Source: Gemmatimonadota bacterium (GTDB lineage: Bacteria; Gemmatimonadota; Gemmatimonadetes; Gemmatimonadales; GWC2-71-9). Taken from it: a DNA stretch of 64,000 nucleotides. This document shows positions 30,201 through 37,919 of the stretch, in pieces. The first letter of the stretch is position 1; each line of letters begins with the position of its first letter. Location of the stretch: NCBI GenBank assembly GCA_029863245.1, contig JAOTVV010000002.1:124001-188000 (forward strand), written 5' to 3'. The notes under the pieces are model-generated. The model worked only from the letters and a program-made list of their open reading frames with translations. It did no database searches and was not told the DNA's origin. A program made the position numbers and the translations under genes.

Positions 30201-30524
30201 TCAGTCCGTGTCTCCGGCCGAACGGCGCCACACGGCCGTCGTGCCGCCCGGCCCGCGGTCGATGCCGACTTGATCGATGATCCCTGTGATCGCCAGGTCG
30301 ACAGGCACGAACACGGTCGGCAGCGCCTGCGCGGCCTCGCGGCTCCCCACGATGAACACCAGGTGCCCGTGTCCGGCCTGTGCGGTCGCGTCCGCCGCCA
30401 CCTGCGGGTCGCCGTGGGGATCGCGGTCCTCGTCGAGCGGCTGGACCACGAGGAGCTTGACCCCCTCGAGCCCTTCGTACTTGCTCGTGGCCACCACGGT
30501 CCCGATCACTCGTGCGAACTTCAC
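30201..30524 (-). CDS. BMC-P shell vertex protein (EutN/CcmL family), copy 2
   Basis: A 107-residue vertex protein with KFARVIGTVVATSKYEGLEG, KLLVVQPLDED, and AQAGHGHLVFIVGSREAAQA, then ITGIIDQVGI. It is slightly longer than copy 1, with a C-terminal extension (GPGGTTAVWRRSAGDTD). The GTG start at 30524 overlaps the BMC-T stop by four bases (GTGA), an example of tight coupling. The three BMC-P copies share the GTVVATxKxxxLxG motif but differ elsewhere. Confidence 0.93.
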   Translation of the reverse strand: MKFARVIGTVVATSKYEGLEGVKLLVVQPLDEDRDPHGDPQVAADATAQAGHGHLVFIVGSREAAQALPTVFVPVDLAITGIIDQVGIDRGPGGTTAVWRRSAGDTD

Positions 30525-31138
30525 AGCCGCTCCAGCACGCGCCCACTGAATCGCGTTGCATCGGAGACGTTTTCCCACATGTCACGGTGCAGCTGTGGGA
30601 TCACCACCTTGCGAACCAAGAGCCCTGGGCGTACGAGCACGCCGGCGCCGATCTCCACCGCGGCCTCCACGTCCGCCACTCGTCCCGAGTACAGGACGAT
30701 ACCCTTCCCGCCGAGGCCGTCGGCCAGCCGCACCTCCACCAGGCGAACGTCGGCCCCCTTGATGCCCGCGTCGGCAGCATGGATCGCCGCGGCAACGGTC
30801 GACGTCTCCACGACCCCGAGCGCGTCGCTGGCATCGGGGACGCGTCCACCACCGATGGCGTCGACCACCTCGGGGTGAACGTGCGGCAGAAACACGTGGT
30901 CGATGACCGCCTCGCCGCCCACTTCCCGTCCGGCGGCCAGCGATTCCTGCACTTCGGCCACCGTGCCGCCGATCAGCACCAGATAGCGCCCCGGCTGAAC
31001 CGTCCCGGCCTTGAGAATGTCGATTTCGGCCCGCTTGGCCATTGCATCGGCCGCCTCGATGCCCACGGCGACGCTGCTGAAGTCGACCAGTGCCAGAGCG
31101 GGCTCGATACTGCTGCGTGGCGTCCGCATAGTCGTCAT
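30521..31138 (-). CDS. BMC-T trimeric shell protein (two tandem BMC domains)
   Basis: A 205-residue protein with two BMC domains. Domain 1 spans about residues 13-95 (ALALVDFSSVAVGIEAADAM, YLVLIGGTVAEVQESLAAG) and domain 2 about 105-195 (ALGVVETSTVAAAIHAADAG, IVLYSGRVADVEAAVEIGA). Such proteins form pseudohexameric trimers with a larger central pore than BMC-H. The sequence resembles, as I recall it, Haliangium ochraceum Hoch_5812. The ATG at 31138 shares a base with the aldehyde dehydrogenase stop (TGATG). Confidence 0.93.
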   Translation of the reverse strand: MTTMRTPRSSIEPALALVDFSSVAVGIEAADAMAKRAEIDILKAGTVQPGRYLVLIGGTVAEVQESLAAGREVGGEAVIDHVFLPHVHPEVVDAIGGGRVPDASDALGVVETSTVAAAIHAADAGIKGADVRLVEVRLADGLGGKGIVLYSGRVADVEAAVEIGAGVLVRPGLLVRKVVIPQLHRDMWENVSDATRFSGRVLERL

Positions 31139-32613
31139 CACACGATCCGGAAGGAGTCCTTCAGCACACAGCGCCGGATGCGACTGAAACTGACGGGGTT
31201 GGTGATTCCCTCCCCCGTGGGACTCGCAATGGTGAAGGAGCAAAACCCCTCGCCTCCGTAGCCCAGTCCGTCGAATGAGGCCCCATTCTTGACGAAGATG
31301 CTGCAGTCCATCTCCCGGGCCATGCGGCTCAGGTGATCGAGGTGCTTCGAGTGCATGACCGCCGTATGGCGAAACCCATGTTCGGCCGCCTTTGCGAGAT
31401 CGATGCCCTCGTCGGCATCGCGCACCCGTACCACGGGGAGGACCGGCATCATCTGCTCGGAGAACACGAGCGGGTCGTCCCGGTCGACCTCGACCAGCAC
31501 CAGCCGGATCTCGTCGCCTGCCTCGACACCGATTTGCTGCAGCAGCACACCGGCGTTCTTGCCGACAAACTCGGTGTTCATCGTTCCCGGCTTGCCCGCG
31601 CCCGGTGGCTTCGTAAAGATCACCCGACGCAACTGGTCCAGCTCTGCGGCGCCAATCTCCACCGCGCCGTGCCGCGCCATCACCTGCTTCAACTCGTCGG
31701 CGATCGACGCCACCGCGAACACTTCCTTCTCGTCGGTGCACACGATGTTGTTATCGAACGAAGCGCCGGCCACGATGTCTCGTCCGGCCTGCTCGAGATC
31801 GGCGGTCTCGTCCACGACCACTGGCGGGTTGCCGGGCCCGGCACAGATGGCCCGCTTCCCGCTCTTCATGGCGGCTCGGACGACGCCAATGCCACCGGTG
31901 ACTGTGAGCAGGTTCACTTGCCGGTGTCCCATGATCTGCTGCGCCGTCTCGATGGTCGGTTCGGCGATCGCGCTCACGAGGTTGGCCGGCCCACCCGCCT
32001 CGACGATCGCGTCGTTGATCAGCTGGACCGCATGGTTGGAGCATTTCTTGGCGCCCGGGTGCGCGTTGAACACAACGGCATTCCCGGCCGCCACCATGCT
32101 CAGGCTGTTGCAGACCACCGTGGAGATGGGGTTGGTGCTGGGGGTGATGGAGCCGATCACTCCATAGGGCGCGAACTCGACCACCGTCAAGCCACCGTCC
32201 CCGCTCCACGCGCTGGTATCCAGGAACTCCGTGCCGGGAGCCTTGTTCGCGTTGAGCAGGACTTTCTCGATCTTGTCCTCGTACCGCCCCATCCCCGTTT
32301 CCTGCCACGCTTCGTACGCGAGCGGCTGCGCGTTCTCCCGGATCTTGCGTCGGATATGGGCGATGATGTGCTCGCGCACGGAGAGCGGAAGATCGTGCAG
32401 GGCGCGGAACGCACGAGCCGCTGCACCCGCGGCACCGTCTACGTCGGCAAAGAGGTTGTCCCCGTGGCGAACCGCCGCCGCCGCCGGGGGGGTCGGCTTG
32501 CTGGGACCGCCGTGGCGCGGTGAACGCGGGGACGGCGGGGTGCGCTCCGCATGGCGGAGCTCCGAGTTCACTCGCTCGATGACGGCCTGAATCTGTCGCT
32601 CGTCCATCGTCAC
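31138..32613 (-). CDS. BMC-type CoA-acylating aldehyde dehydrogenase (PduP/EutE-like)
   Basis: A 491-residue enzyme that oxidises an aldehyde to acyl-CoA with NAD+. Residue C292 ([13 protein letters not shown]) is the catalytic cysteine. The N-terminal helix [20 protein letters not shown] plus a Pro-rich linker (residues 25-50) is the encapsulation-peptide plan. The substrate is probably acetaldehyde produced by the DeoC in the same locus. The GTG at 32613 overlaps the BMC-P copy 3 stop (GTGA); an ATG two codons on (32607) is an alternative start. No phosphotransacylase is seen nearby. Confidence 0.93.
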   Translation of the reverse strand: MTMDERQIQAVIERVNSELRHAERTPPSPRSPRHGGPSKPTPPAAAAVRHGDNLFADVDGAAGAAARAFRALHDLPLSVREHIIAHIRRKIRENAQPLAYEAWQETGMGRYEDKIEKVLLNANKAPGTEFLDTSAWSGDGGLTVVEFAPYGVIGSITPSTNPISTVVCNSLSMVAAGNAVVFNAHPGAKKCSNHAVQLINDAIVEAGGPANLVSAIAEPTIETAQQIMGHRQVNLLTVTGGIGVVRAAMKSGKRAICAGPGNPPVVVDETADLEQAGRDIVAGASFDNNIVCTDEKEVFAVASIADELKQVMARHGAVEIGAAELDQLRRVIFTKPPGAGKPGTMNTEFVGKNAGVLLQQIGVEAGDEIRLVLVEVDRDDPLVFSEQMMPVLPVVRVRDADEGIDLAKAAEHGFRHTAVMHSKHLDHLSRMAREMDCSIFVKNGASFDGLGYGGEGFCSFTIASPTGEGITNPVSFSRIRRCVLKDSFRIV

Positions 32614-32909
32614 CCGTCCTTCGCCTTGTCGTACGTCACCCGGCCATCGACTTCGACAGCATCGACGATGGCCATGACGACCCCATCCACGGGACGCCGG
32701 TCCGTCACCTTCGTCTGGCGAGCGGAACTCCCCGTTGCGTACAAGACGACTTCGCCAGGGCCCGCTCCGACGGCGTCGGCCGCGACAACGTAGCCGCCTT
32801 TGGCCTTCCCGTGGACGTCCAGTTGGTTGAGCACGAGCAGCTTGACGCCGTCCAGGGACGACTCTTTGCGCGTTGCCACCAGCGTCCCGACCACTCTTCC
32901 TAGCAGCAT
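32610..32909 (-). CDS. BMC-P shell vertex protein (EutN/CcmL family), copy 3
   Basis: A 99-residue vertex protein: [51 protein letters not shown] and [13 protein letters not shown]. It is the first shell gene after the 114-base gap that follows BMC-H, and its ATG is preceded by GGAG. The stop overlaps the aldehyde dehydrogenase start by four bases, which would couple shell and enzyme translation. Confidence 0.93.
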   Translation of the reverse strand: MLLGRVVGTLVATRKESSLDGVKLLVLNQLDVHGKAKGGYVVAADAVGAGPGEVVLYATGSSARQTKVTDRRPVDGVVMAIVDAVEVDGRVTYDKAKDG

Positions 32910-32995
32910 AGATGACTCCGTGTCCGCCGCGAACGACCCCGACCCCCTTGTCGGACGGGCGCGGTGCGGCGCCGGCTGGTGATCGGACCAGCCAT
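32900..32995 (-). CDS. Possible 31-residue basic ORF in the BMC-H/BMC-P gap
   Basis: An ATG at 32995 follows GAGGA at seven bases and opens a 31-codon frame ([18 protein letters not shown] and on to HLCC) that ends by overlapping the start of BMC-P copy 3. It is very basic (10 arginines) and has no relatives I know. The hairpin at 32974-32993 begins directly at its start codon. It may instead be an accidental frame in the intercistronic region. Confidence 0.25.
   Translation of the reverse strand: MAGPITSRRRTAPVRQGGRGRSRRTRSHLCC
32974..32993 (-). promoter_or_regulatory. Intercistronic hairpin after BMC-H
   Basis: GGCTGGT (32974-32980) pairs with ACCAGCC (32987-32993), a 7-base stem with a 6-base loop, in the only long gap (114 bases) between shell genes. 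No T-run follows, so it is not a terminator. Such hairpins often protect the upstream message; BMC-H is usually needed in far greater amount than vertex proteins. Confidence 0.55.
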
Positions 32996-33023
32996 CAGAA
33001 GTTCCTCAGCGTTTGCCACCACC

Positions 33024-33347
33024 TCACTTCTTGGCGGCCTTCGCTCCCTCGCTCTGACGACCCAGAGGCAGCGCACGGTCCACGTTCGCGTGGGGACGCG
33101 GGATGACGTGGATGGCAACGAGCTCGCCGACCTTCTTTGCTCCGGCCGCTCCGGCCTCGACCGCCGCCTTGACGGCAGCCACGTCGCCGCGCACCACGGC
33201 GGTCACGTGCCCTCCGCCGGTCTTCTCGTACGCAACCAGCTCGACCTTGGCCGCCTTCACCATGGCATCGGCTGCCTCGACCATCGCTGGGTAGCTGCGC
33301 GTCTCGATCATGCCCAGCGCTTCGATCGCTAGATAATCCTCGGCCAT
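33024..33347 (-). CDS. BMC-H hexameric shell protein
   Basis: A 107-residue single BMC-domain protein that forms the hexagonal tiles of the shell. The sequence opens [20 protein letters not shown], and [20 protein letters not shown] gives the pore loop (KTGGGHV) and beta strands. The C-terminal [16 protein letters not shown] is typical of the family. The start at 33347 has GGAGG upstream (spacing about six) and gives the normal N-terminus; an upstream frame extension of 14 codons is not protein-like. It is the sole BMC-H gene in the locus, so it must supply the bulk shell facet. Confidence 0.95.
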   Translation of the reverse strand: MAEDYLAIEALGMIETRSYPAMVEAADAMVKAAKVELVAYEKTGGGHVTAVVRGDVAAVKAAVEAGAAGAKKVGELVAIHVIPRPHANVDRALPLGRQSEGAKAAKK

Positions 33348-33389
33348 TCCTGCCTCCACGACATCGGTTGAAGTATCACGCTCCCACAA

Positions 33390-34028
33390 TCAATCACGGC
33401 GCTTTGTGTCTACCGTGCGGCCACTGATCCCTTCGATGGCCGCGACCGCCGCGCCGTACCCTGCCATGATGTCCTGCTCCTCGCCGCCCAAGTACACGCG
33501 CCCGAAGCTCCCGAACGCGCGCACGTCGAGGATGCTGATGTTGGCTTCCTTTTCCGCTTCGTTCGCGGCGAGTGCCGCATACCCGGCGGGCTCCACCTCG
33601 AGCACGTACAGTGTCTGCCCCGCGAGGAGCATGTGCCCGAATCGCATGCGATTGACCAACTGCACCTGGTGGGCGTCCACGTGTCGGATGATCTGACTGG
33701 AAACCACCCGTGGCTTGATCCGGTCCGATTCACTCAGACCCAACGCCCCCAGGATGGCGGCGCCGGCCGCCCGGACCTCCGACTGCACTTCGTGATGGAC
33801 TTCGAGCAGGCCGAACAGTCGTTCCACCACCTGCATCCCGGGCCGAACACGCGTGGACTTGAGCGCGACGTCGGTGATGCGGTTGACCTCAATCCCGGGA
33901 GAGATCTCCACCCACAGGGAGGTGTCTCCGGGGAGCGGCAGAAAGCCGCGGGCCACGGTCCCGAGGTAGGCCGCATGCTGCGGCTGCAGGCTGTCGAGGA
34001 ACGCGTAGGTGCGGAGATCGATGGTCAT
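33390..34028 (-). CDS. BMC-T shell protein of the stacked (double) kind
   Basis: A 212-residue protein with two divergent BMC-like halves. The first has [20 protein letters not shown] and [20 protein letters not shown]; the second has [20 protein letters not shown] and [20 protein letters not shown]. This form resembles, from memory, Haliangium ochraceum Hoch_5816, a BMC-T that stacks face to face and has a gated central pore. It probably passes the larger metabolites. The ATG at 34028 is ten bases past the deoC stop. Assignment rests on recall and fold reasoning, so lower certainty than for the other shell genes. Confidence 0.8.
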   Translation of the reverse strand: MTIDLRTYAFLDSLQPQHAAYLGTVARGFLPLPGDTSLWVEISPGIEVNRITDVALKSTRVRPGMQVVERLFGLLEVHHEVQSEVRAAGAAILGALGLSESDRIKPRVVSSQIIRHVDAHQVQLVNRMRFGHMLLAGQTLYVLEVEPAGYAALAANEAEKEANISILDVRAFGSFGRVYLGGEEQDIMAGYGAAVAAIEGISGRTVDTKRRD

Positions 34029-34038
34029 GCGCAATCCC

Positions 34039-34911
34039 TCACGATTCGGCCTCCTGAATGATCCTCACGCTCGCGCTGGCGCCGATTCGAGTGGCGCCAG
34101 CGGCGATCATCTTCTGAGCATCAGCATAGGTGCGGATCCCCCCGGCGGCCTTGACGCCCATCTGCGGTCCGACCACGCGTCGCATCAGGGCGACGTCTTC
34201 GGCCGTCGCACCGCCCGGCCCGAAACCCGTGGACGTCTTCACGAACTCCGCGCCGGTGACCTTGGTGAGGTAGCTGGCAGCCACCTTTTCCTCGTCGGTC
34301 AGCAGCGCCGCCTCGATGATCACCTTGAGGATCGCGCCCCCGGCGTGGCTGGCCCTTGCCACGGCCGCGATGTCCCGTTCCACGAGTTCGTAGTCGCGTG
34401 ACTTGAGCGCACCCACGTTGATCACCATGTCGACTTCCTTCGCGCCATCGCGGATCGCCTTCTGGGTCTCAAACACCTTTGCCTCCGTGGACGTGGCTCC
34501 CAACGGGAACCCGACTACGGTGCACACCAGCACGTCACTGCCTTTCAAGAGATCCGAGCAGAGCTTGACGTAGGAAGGATTGACGCACACCGAGGCGAAG
34601 GCGTACTTGCGGGCCTCGTAGCACAACTGCGCAATCTCTTCTTGGGTCGCGTCCGGTCTGAGCAGCGTGTGGTCGATCATGGGACTCAGGCTGCCGTCGG
34701 TCGGTGCAACGCCAAGCGTGGCCGCGATCCGGTCAGCTCCGGCTTCGATGACCGGCTGCACGCGATCGACGTACTCGTGCGGGGACGTGGCCAGCGCGTC
34801 GCTCCCGTTTCCCGAACCGGTGCTCGACGCCGCGCGCTCCCGCACCTGGACCAGCACCTGATGGGTGACCTGCTCAATGATCCGTTCGAGCGCGTCGTCG
34901 TCAAACTGCAT
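34039..34911 (-). CDS. deoC: Deoxyribose-phosphate aldolase with N-terminal encapsulation helix
   Basis: A 290-residue class I aldolase that splits 2-deoxyribose-5-phosphate into acetaldehyde and glyceraldehyde-3-phosphate. The catalytic residues are K225 in [10 protein letters not shown] (Schiff base), K254 in [10 protein letters not shown] and D161 in [10 protein letters not shown]. Normal DeoC is about 220-260 residues; here the first 70 residues add a helix ([20 protein letters not shown]) and a Gly/Ser linker ([10 protein letters not shown]), typical of enzymes targeted into BMCs. The ATG at 34911 overlaps the rpiB stop by 11 bases. Acetaldehyde is the toxic, volatile product the shell would retain for the aldehyde dehydrogenase. 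Confidence 0.94.
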   Translation of the reverse strand: MQFDDDALERIIEQVTHQVLVQVRERAASSTGSGNGSDALATSPHEYVDRVQPVIEAGADRIAATLGVAPTDGSLSPMIDHTLLRPDATQEEIAQLCYEARKYAFASVCVNPSYVKLCSDLLKGSDVLVCTVVGFPLGATSTEAKVFETQKAIRDGAKEVDMVINVGALKSRDYELVERDIAAVARASHAGGAILKVIIEAALLTDEEKVAASYLTKVTGAEFVKTSTGFGPGGATAEDVALMRRVVGPQMGVKAAGGIRTYADAQKMIAAGATRIGASASVRIIQEAES

Positions 34912-35683
34912 GGCGCATTGTCCCTGGCGCGCGCGCCATGGCTGGGGCCTTCGTGGTCCCACCGGACGAGCGCCGCTCGATGTCCATGATCTTCCCAACC
35001 CGGCGCGCGTGCCGCCCCCCCTCGGCCGGGGTCTCCAGCCAAACGCCAACGATGGCCAACGCCGTGTCCCGGCTGATGATCGCGCTTCCGAGCGTCAAGA
35101 CGTTGGCATCGTTGTGCGCGCGGCTGTTGATCGCGGTCGCCTGGTCGTAACAGGCCGCCGCCCGTACACCCGGCACCTTGTTCGCGACCATACAGGAGCC
35201 GACACCGGCTCCGTCGACGACGATGCCGCGCCACGCGTCCCCACCCGCGACCCGTCGTGCCACCGCCTCGGCCAGGTCGGGGTAATCGACCGGGGCCGAG
35301 CTGTTGGTCCCCAGATCGGTGACCGCGTACCCCCGGGCGCGGAGGTGTTCCGTGATGGCGTCCTTCAGCTCGAAACCGCCGTGGTCGGCCCCCACCGCGA
35401 CCGTGCGATCGCGCGTTTCCTCGGGTACCGACTGGGGGCGCACCGGTGGCACCGCCGGCGTGCGTTCCACCAGGGAGACCCGTCGTTCCATCGCTGCTTG
35501 GCGAGCGAGGGGCGTGACAAGCGCCCCAGCCGGAATCACGAGTTCTCCACCGAGTGGCGCCGCCTCGACATCCTGGCCCGTCACCAGTGCCCGTCCGCCC
35601 ACCGTGCCCGCCGTGAGTGGCCGGCCAATCGCCCGGTACACAATCTGGCGCACCAGGGCGCGGACTCGCTCTTCATCAGCCAT
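34901..35683 (-). CDS. RpiB-like sugar-phosphate isomerase with long N-terminal extension
   Basis: A 260-residue protein; ordinary RpiB is about 150. Residues 93-235 hold the RpiB domain: [34 protein letters not shown] and [17 protein letters not shown] (H190). The catalytic cysteine of CGTG-type RpiB is aspartate here (D157 in VVDGAG), and C164 lies in the next turn. The first 22 residues ([18 protein letters not shown]) form a likely encapsulation helix, and residues 30-75 an extra small domain ([20 protein letters not shown]). It heads the BMC genes, so it would supply or interconvert a pentose phosphate for DeoC. Activity is inferred. Confidence 0.85.
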   Translation of the reverse strand: MADEERVRALVRQIVYRAIGRPLTAGTVGGRALVTGQDVEAAPLGGELVIPAGALVTPLARQAAMERRVSLVERTPAVPPVRPQSVPEETRDRTVAVGADHGGFELKDAITEHLRARGYAVTDLGTNSSAPVDYPDLAEAVARRVAGGDAWRGIVVDGAGVGSCMVANKVPGVRAAACYDQATAINSRAHNDANVLTLGSAIISRDTALAIVGVWLETPAEGGRHARRVGKIMDIERRSSGGTTKAPAMARAPGTMRHAV

Positions 35684-35715
35684 CGTGCGTGTCCCAGCAA
35701 CACGGTGCCATCGCG

Positions 35716-35766
35716 AGTGGCCACCCTGGCATGGTCCCAGAGTGTGGAGCGGGAGCGGTGGCCACT
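35716..35766. repeat. 10-base perfect inverted repeat between tetR and rpiB
   Basis: AGTGGCCACC (35716-35725) and GGTGGCCACT (35757-35766) are exact inverse copies with a 31-base loop; the second arm overlaps the tetR stop. Each arm contains the palindrome TGGCCA. It lies just upstream of rpiB and could be an operator or an RNA hairpin acting on BMC expression. No T-run is present. Confidence 0.7.
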
Positions 35767-36475
35767 ACCATGTGCGCCAGGCCGAGCCGTTGATGCCGCG
35801 CCTCGTGGGATCGGGGCGCCGCCCCTCGCCGCTCGGGGACTGGCCGGACTCCGTGCGCTCGCGGCGAGCGCGGGCCTCGAGCGATTCCAGATAGGACCGG
35901 AGCTGCCCCACCGCCGCGGCGAATGGCCTGAGCTCCCTGTGGGCTCGCGCCTGCATCACACCGCCTTCCATCACCGCGAGAACCGTCCTGGCGAGGGCCG
36001 GCCGATCCGCATCGGCAGGAAGCCGGCCGCCAGCCGCCTCGAGCCACCGCTGAACCTCGCCGCTCCACGTGTCGAAATACCGATCAATGGGGACGCGTGC
36101 TGTGGGGATCGTGTCTGCCACTTCGAGGGCCAAGTTCCCAACCAGGCACCCGAGAGTGAATCCGCTGCTCTCCAGATTCCTCATGTAAAGTTGAAGCAGG
36201 GCGAAGACCCGTTCCAGCGGGTCGTCTGTCGCCCTCTCCACCGGCTCGAACACCCGGATCCGCAGCAGGGCCAGGTGACGGGCCAAGACGCCGAGCAGCA
36301 GGGCCTCCTTGCCGCGGAAGAAGTGGTAGAGACTGCCACTCCTGACGCCGGCGGCGCGTAAAACCGTCGCGACCCCAGTGGCGCCATAACCCCGCTCGTG
36401 GAAGAGCTGCTCAGCAATTTCGAGAATCCGCTCTCGGGTAACACTCCCAGATCCCCGATTTGAGTGATCGATCAA
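35765..36475 (-). CDS. TetR family transcriptional regulator of the BMC locus
   Basis: A 236-residue protein. Residues 14-60 form a TetR helix-turn-helix: RERILEIAEQLFHERGYGAT, then VLRAAGVRSGSLYHFFRGKE. The remainder is helical, a ligand domain with no motif I can tie to an inducer. The start is a TTG at 36475 that is itself inside an operator-like repeat; no ATG or GTG sits nearby in frame. It precedes rpiB by 81 bases on the same strand, so it may be cotranscribed with and repress the BMC genes. An AcrR-type efflux role is possible but less supported. Confidence 0.82.
   Translation of the reverse strand: MIDHSNRGSGSVTRERILEIAEQLFHERGYGATGVATVLRAAGVRSGSLYHFFRGKEALLLGVLARHLALLRIRVFEPVERATDDPLERVFALLQLYMRNLESSGFTLGCLVGNLALEVADTIPTARVPIDRYFDTWSGEVQRWLEAAGGRLPADADRPALARTVLAVMEGGVMQARAHRELRPFAAAVGQLRSYLESLEARARRERTESGQSPSGEGRRPDPTRRGINGSAWRTW
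36460..36475 (-). promoter_or_regulatory. TetR operator-like site 1
   Basis: The minus strand reads TTGATCGATCACTCAA. It matches site 2 at 36518-36533 in 14 of 16 positions but in inverse orientation, and covers the tetR start codon. Such placement would let the regulator block its own translation start or transcription. Confidence 0.6.
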
Positions 36476-36517
36476 GTGACATTCCGATTGCTAACAGTCG
36501 CGAGAGTGCATCTTTAG

Positions 36518-36533
36518 TTGATCAATCATTCAA
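36518..36533 (+). promoter_or_regulatory. TetR operator-like site 2
   Basis: The plus strand reads TTGATCAATCATTCAA, the inverse partner of site 1, 42 bases from it. The two sites frame the likely tetR promoter. TetR dimers commonly bind such pairs. Confidence 0.6.
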
Positions 36534-36637
36534 CATTTTCTCCAGATGTCAATACCTGCCCCCTCCGAGGCACGGGGATCCGACCCCCACGCCACATCTG
36601 GCCTTGGGGTCCAGCCGCTGAGCGAGGGGGGGACGGG

Positions 36638-36667
36638 TTGCGGGTGCGTTCGGAGGGTCTCTATACT
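36638..36667 (+). promoter_or_regulatory. Promoter of the LpxH-like gene, probably giving a leaderless message
   Basis: TTGCGG (36638-36643) and TATACT (36662-36667) have an 18-base spacer. The next seven bases reach the GTG start at 36674, so transcription would begin at or next to the start codon. No Shine-Dalgarno sequence lies at the right distance. Confidence 0.55.
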
Positions 36668-36673
36668 CCGCCG

Positions 36674-37408
36674 GTGCCCACCAACACCACCATCGTGGTC
36701 TCCGACGCCCACTTGGGGCACGCCCCCGATGGGGTCACCGAGGCCTTTCGCCGGTTCCTCGAGGCCGTCCCCTCCATCGGGAACCATCTCGTCATTAACG
36801 GCGACCTGTTCGAGTTCTGGTTCGAGTACCGATCGGTTATCCCGCGCGAGGCTTTTCCGACCCTGGAGGCCCTGAGCGCCTTACGTCGCGCCGGCGTCCG
36901 GCTCACGCTGACCGGCGGCAACCACGATCGCTGGGGCGGGCCGTTCTGGATCGAGCAATTGGGCGCCGCATTTCACCCAGACGGGATCGAGTTGGAGTTG
37001 GCGGGTCTCCGGGCTTTGGTCGCCCATGGGGACGCGATTGGCGGCGAGCGCCGCGGGGCCCGGGTGCTCCATCGGTTGACGCGCCACCGAGCTGTCGTCG
37101 GCCTGTTCCGGGCGTTGCATCCAGACCTCGCATTCGCGCTGGTCCGGCGGATGTCACTCCATCTCTCCGCCGGGGCCCGCGACGAGGCGACGCGACAACG
37201 GGCATCGGAGCGGCAGTTGAGCCAAGCCCGGAGCATCCTCGACGAGCGCGACGATCTCAATCTCGTCGTCTACGGACACACGCATCTGCCCGCCCTTGTC
37301 CCGGCGCGCGATTGGCAGTGGTATCTGAACCCGGGCGCCTGGGCCGAAGGCTATCGCTTTGCCACGGTCACGGCGCAGGGCCCGACGCTGCGGCAATTCG
37401 AAGGATGA
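36674..37408 (+). CDS. Metallophosphoesterase, UDP-2,3-diacylglucosamine diphosphatase-like
   Basis: A 244-residue calcineurin-like phosphoesterase. Metal-binding motifs are VVSDAHLGH (DxH), NGDLFEFW (GDxxE), GGNHDRWG (GNHD) and YGHTHLPAL (GHTH). This layout fits LpxH, which hydrolyses UDP-diacylglucosamine in lipid A synthesis, or a close family member. The start GTG at 36674 gives the normal N-terminus (PTNTTIVVSDAHLG). It is the only plus-strand gene here, divergent from tetR, and is convergent with the DUF5683-like gene. Confidence 0.8.
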   Translation: MPTNTTIVVSDAHLGHAPDGVTEAFRRFLEAVPSIGNHLVINGDLFEFWFEYRSVIPREAFPTLEALSALRRAGVRLTLTGGNHDRWGGPFWIEQLGAAFHPDGIELELAGLRALVAHGDAIGGERRGARVLHRLTRHRAVVGLFRALHPDLAFALVRRMSLHLSAGARDEATRQRASERQLSQARSILDERDDLNLVVYGHTHLPALVPARDWQWYLNPGAWAEGYRFATVTAQGPTLRQFEG

Positions 37409-37421
37409 GGCTGGGTTCGAG

Positions 37422-37919
37422 TTACCAGTAGAACCTGACGCCCAGAGCCGGGTCGCCGCTCGGCAGACGGTCCACCTTGAGATCAACCGGGAAATCCCAG
37501 AGGTTCGCCGCCACGTAGGCCTCCGCGGCCGCCAGCAGGTGATTGAACGCCAGCAGGACGGCCCAATCCTGCACTTCGGAGCGCTTTCCTTCTAGGTCCT
37601 CCACGCCGGTGTCTTCCTGATAGTGCAGCTGATGCACCGACTTGATCGTCATGGTGAGGGTGAGCCCCTCCCAAAAGATGAAAATCGCTCCGGTCACGTG
37701 CCGATCGACGGCGGCCTGGCCCCACCCTGGCACCAGGAGGGAACGCATGGCCGCCCCCAGCGGAGACACGGGAGGCTCGACCCGGAATGGCGGGACCTTC
37801 ACCGTGTCCTCCGGCTGCGGCTGTTGCTGCTGCCTGGGAGGAGCCGCGGGGACGATCTGGGCGTCGGCCACCCCGCTCGTCGCGGCGGCCAGCAATGCCA
37901 GCGTCGCTAGCGTGCGCAC
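37422..37919 (-). CDS. DUF5683-type membrane protein
   Basis: A 165-residue protein with a signal peptide (ATLALLAAATSGVADAQ), a Gln/Pro-rich linker (residues 25-45) and the DUF5683 mark MRSLLVPGWGQAAVDRH at about 60. This is followed by membrane-hugging helices (GAIFIFWEGLTLTMTIKSV, WAVLLAFNHLLAAAEAYVAA). Function is unknown; DUF5683 proteins occur widely in Bacteroidetes and relatives. The GTG start at 37919 overlaps the lipid kinase gene by 13 bases. It shares this segment with the product of 8351-9193. Confidence 0.72.
   Translation of the reverse strand: MRTLATLALLAAATSGVADAQIVPAAPPRQQQQPQPEDTVKVPPFRVEPPVSPLGAAMRSLLVPGWGQAAVDRHVTGAIFIFWEGLTLTMTIKSVHQLHYQEDTGVEDLEGKRSEVQDWAVLLAFNHLLAAAEAYVAANLWDFPVDLKVDRLPSGDPALGVRFYW

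Noticed and set aside
30521-31741. A BMC-T frame extended upstream to 31741
   Set aside because: The extra sequence is antisense-like and overlaps the aldehyde dehydrogenase; the ATG at 31138 gives the normal BMC-T start.
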